Positions 63,083-64,000 of a DNA stretch of 64,000 bases are shown here, one piece after another. The translations under genes and the position numbers were made by a program. Position 1 is the stretch's first letter. Every line of letters begins with the position of its first letter. This DNA comes from JAICMB01 sp035295125 (lineage in GTDB: Bacteria; Acidobacteriota; Terriglobia; Bryobacterales; Bryobacteraceae), in assembly GCA_035295125.1 (NCBI GenBank), contig DATGJP010000077.1:62001-126000 (forward strand). The letters run 5' to 3'. The notes below the pieces were generated by a model that was not told the origin of the DNA, searched no databases, and was given only the letters and a program-made list of their open reading frames with translations.

Positions 63083-63960
63083 TGCAGGAAGTCATCGTCT
63101 CGCCTTCCGAGGCGCTCGAGTTCGAACACATCGTCGCACATGAGGACACCCGCAACGGTCGTGGGGCGAATCGCAAAGGCTTCTTTACCGACACGAGCCT
63201 CTGTATTGGTTGCAAAGCCTGTGAAGTAGCTTGCAAGCAATGGAATCAACTGCCCGGCGACGGCTTCTTCTTTACGGGCATGTCGTATGACAATACCGTC
63301 CAGCTCGGCGCATCCACCTGGCGGCACGTCGCATTCATCGAGCGTCCTATGGCGTTGCAAGGGCAAGACGCAGGCGCGTTTTCGTGGCTGATGTCCTCCG
63401 ATGTCTGCAAGCATTGCGCCCGCGCCGGATGCCTCGAAAGCTGCCCAACGGGAGCCATCATCCGAACCGAATTCGATACCGTCTACGTGCAGCCGGATGT
63501 CTGCAATGGATGCGGCTACTGCGTCGTGAACTGCCCGTTCGGCGTCATTGATCGCCACGCCGAAGACGGCCGCGCCTGGAAGTGCACCCTCTGCTACGAC
63601 CGCCTGAAGGAGGACATGGCGCCGGCCTGCGCCAAGGCCTGCCCCACGGATTCGATTAAGTTCGGAAACCTCGAAGAACTGAAAGAAATCGCGCATCAGC
63701 GAGTAGATCGACTTCACGAGAACGGTGTCCAGGATGCTTATCTTTATGGCGCCGACTCGAAACAGCAACCCGGAACCGAAGGACTCAACGCCTTCTTTCT
63801 GCTCCTCGACAAGCCCGAGGTCTACAACTTGCCCCCAGACCCCGTGGTGCCGACAAAAAAGGTGGGCGAGAGCTGGCGTGCGATGGGCGCGGCTGCTGCA
63901 GGCATCGCCGCGCTCGCGCTCGCCGCCGTGTTCGGCAGCCGAATGGGAGAACGAACCTGA
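63082..63960 (+). CDS. fdnH: Formate dehydrogenase beta subunit, 4Fe-4S
   Basis: A 292-residue electron-transfer subunit. The ATG at 63082 overlaps the alpha stop by one base (TGATG), after a GGAGG ribosome site. Four Cys groups hold 4Fe-4S clusters: CIGCKACEVACKQW, CKHCARAGCLESCP, CNGCGYCVVNCPFG and CTLCYDRLKE with CAKACP. A hydrophobic helix near the C-terminus (MGAAAAGIAALALAAVFGS, about 262-284) anchors it. It carries electrons from the alpha to the gamma subunit. Confidence 0.94.
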   Translation: MQEVIVSPSEALEFEHIVAHEDTRNGRGANRKGFFTDTSLCIGCKACEVACKQWNQLPGDGFFFTGMSYDNTVQLGASTWRHVAFIERPMALQGQDAGAFSWLMSSDVCKHCARAGCLESCPTGAIIRTEFDTVYVQPDVCNGCGYCVVNCPFGVIDRHAEDGRAWKCTLCYDRLKEDMAPACAKACPTDSIKFGNLEELKEIAHQRVDRLHENGVQDAYLYGADSKQQPGTEGLNAFFLLLDKPEVYNLPPDPVVPTKKVGESWRAMGAAAAGIAALALAAVFGSRMGERT

Positions 63961-64000
63961 TGGAAACAGTGCTTTCGGATGGACGCGACATCGACACAAA
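63960..64000 (+). CDS. Start of the third formate dehydrogenase operon gene, cut by window
   Basis: ATG at 63960 overlaps the beta-subunit stop by one base (TGATG). The first codons read METVLSDGRDIDT and the frame runs off the window. By position this is probably the membrane gamma subunit (cytochrome b or NrfD type); the visible residues alone do not show it. Confidence 0.6.
   Translation, partial: METVLSDGRDIDT

Noticed and set aside
62950..63999. 349-codon minus-strand open frame opposite fdnH
   Set aside because: The plus strand has clear Fe-S cysteine motifs; the reverse frame is a shadow without domain signs.

Overview
The window most likely comes from an Acidobacteriota genome of the Solibacter/Bryobacter type. 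The grounds are the gene families: an acidobacterial VWFA-like protein, a TPR-CHAT protein, ECF sigma/anti-sigma operons with DUF4097 proteins, very large FG-GAP/Ig-like secreted proteins, and an exopolysaccharide locus with an UpxY-type NusG paralogue. Coding density is high. Many genes overlap by 1-20 bases, and no rRNA, tRNA, CRISPR array or insertion sequence was seen. The assignment to phylum is an inference from family content.

Left part (1-14.3 kb): a 5'-truncated TPR-CHAT protein faces a minus-strand pair of sigma-like and anti-sigma-like genes. A 1700-residue mosaic surface protein, a DinB-fold protein and a VWFA-type secreted protein follow. Next comes a four-gene overlapping ECF operon: sigma, a zinc-finger/HEAT anti-sigma, and two DUF4097 proteins.

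Middle left (14.3-24.4 kb): glgC, a convergent S9 peptidase and a fused Wzz/BY-kinase, followed by the overlapping chain fmt-argJ-lipoprotein-GH20 hexosaminidase. Three copies of a 48-bp palindrome-bearing repeat lie in the intergenic gaps.

Exopolysaccharide region (24.4-50.3 kb): a 597-bp leader rich in inverted repeats precedes a giant TIG/beta-helix/Ig-like protein. An ATP-grasp enzyme follows on the minus strand. Then comes one long plus-strand array: Wza-type export protein, outer-membrane barrel candidate, Wzz-type protein, tyrosine-tailed BY-kinase, UpxY-like antiterminator, XRE regulator, four separate glycosyltransferases, a Wzy-like polymerase, an FkbM methyltransferase-flippase fusion, a second TIG/beta-helix protein, a glycosyltransferase-deacetylase fusion and a second deacetylase. 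A soluble histidine kinase and a sigma-54 response regulator converge on its end. Together they look like a Wzx/Wzy-type system that builds, deacetylates and exports a polymer. No priming glycosyltransferase and no exosortase were seen in the window.

Right part (50.4-64 kb): a large FAD/Fe-S oxidoreductase diverges from a run of three small envelope proteins, a GH15 glucoamylase and a membrane-tailed SDR. An enolase-superfamily enzyme and a DUF1275 permease-like protein are on the minus strand. The window ends inside a formate dehydrogenase operon. Its alpha subunit is read through an in-frame UGA as selenocysteine, with a SECIS-like hairpin directly downstream.
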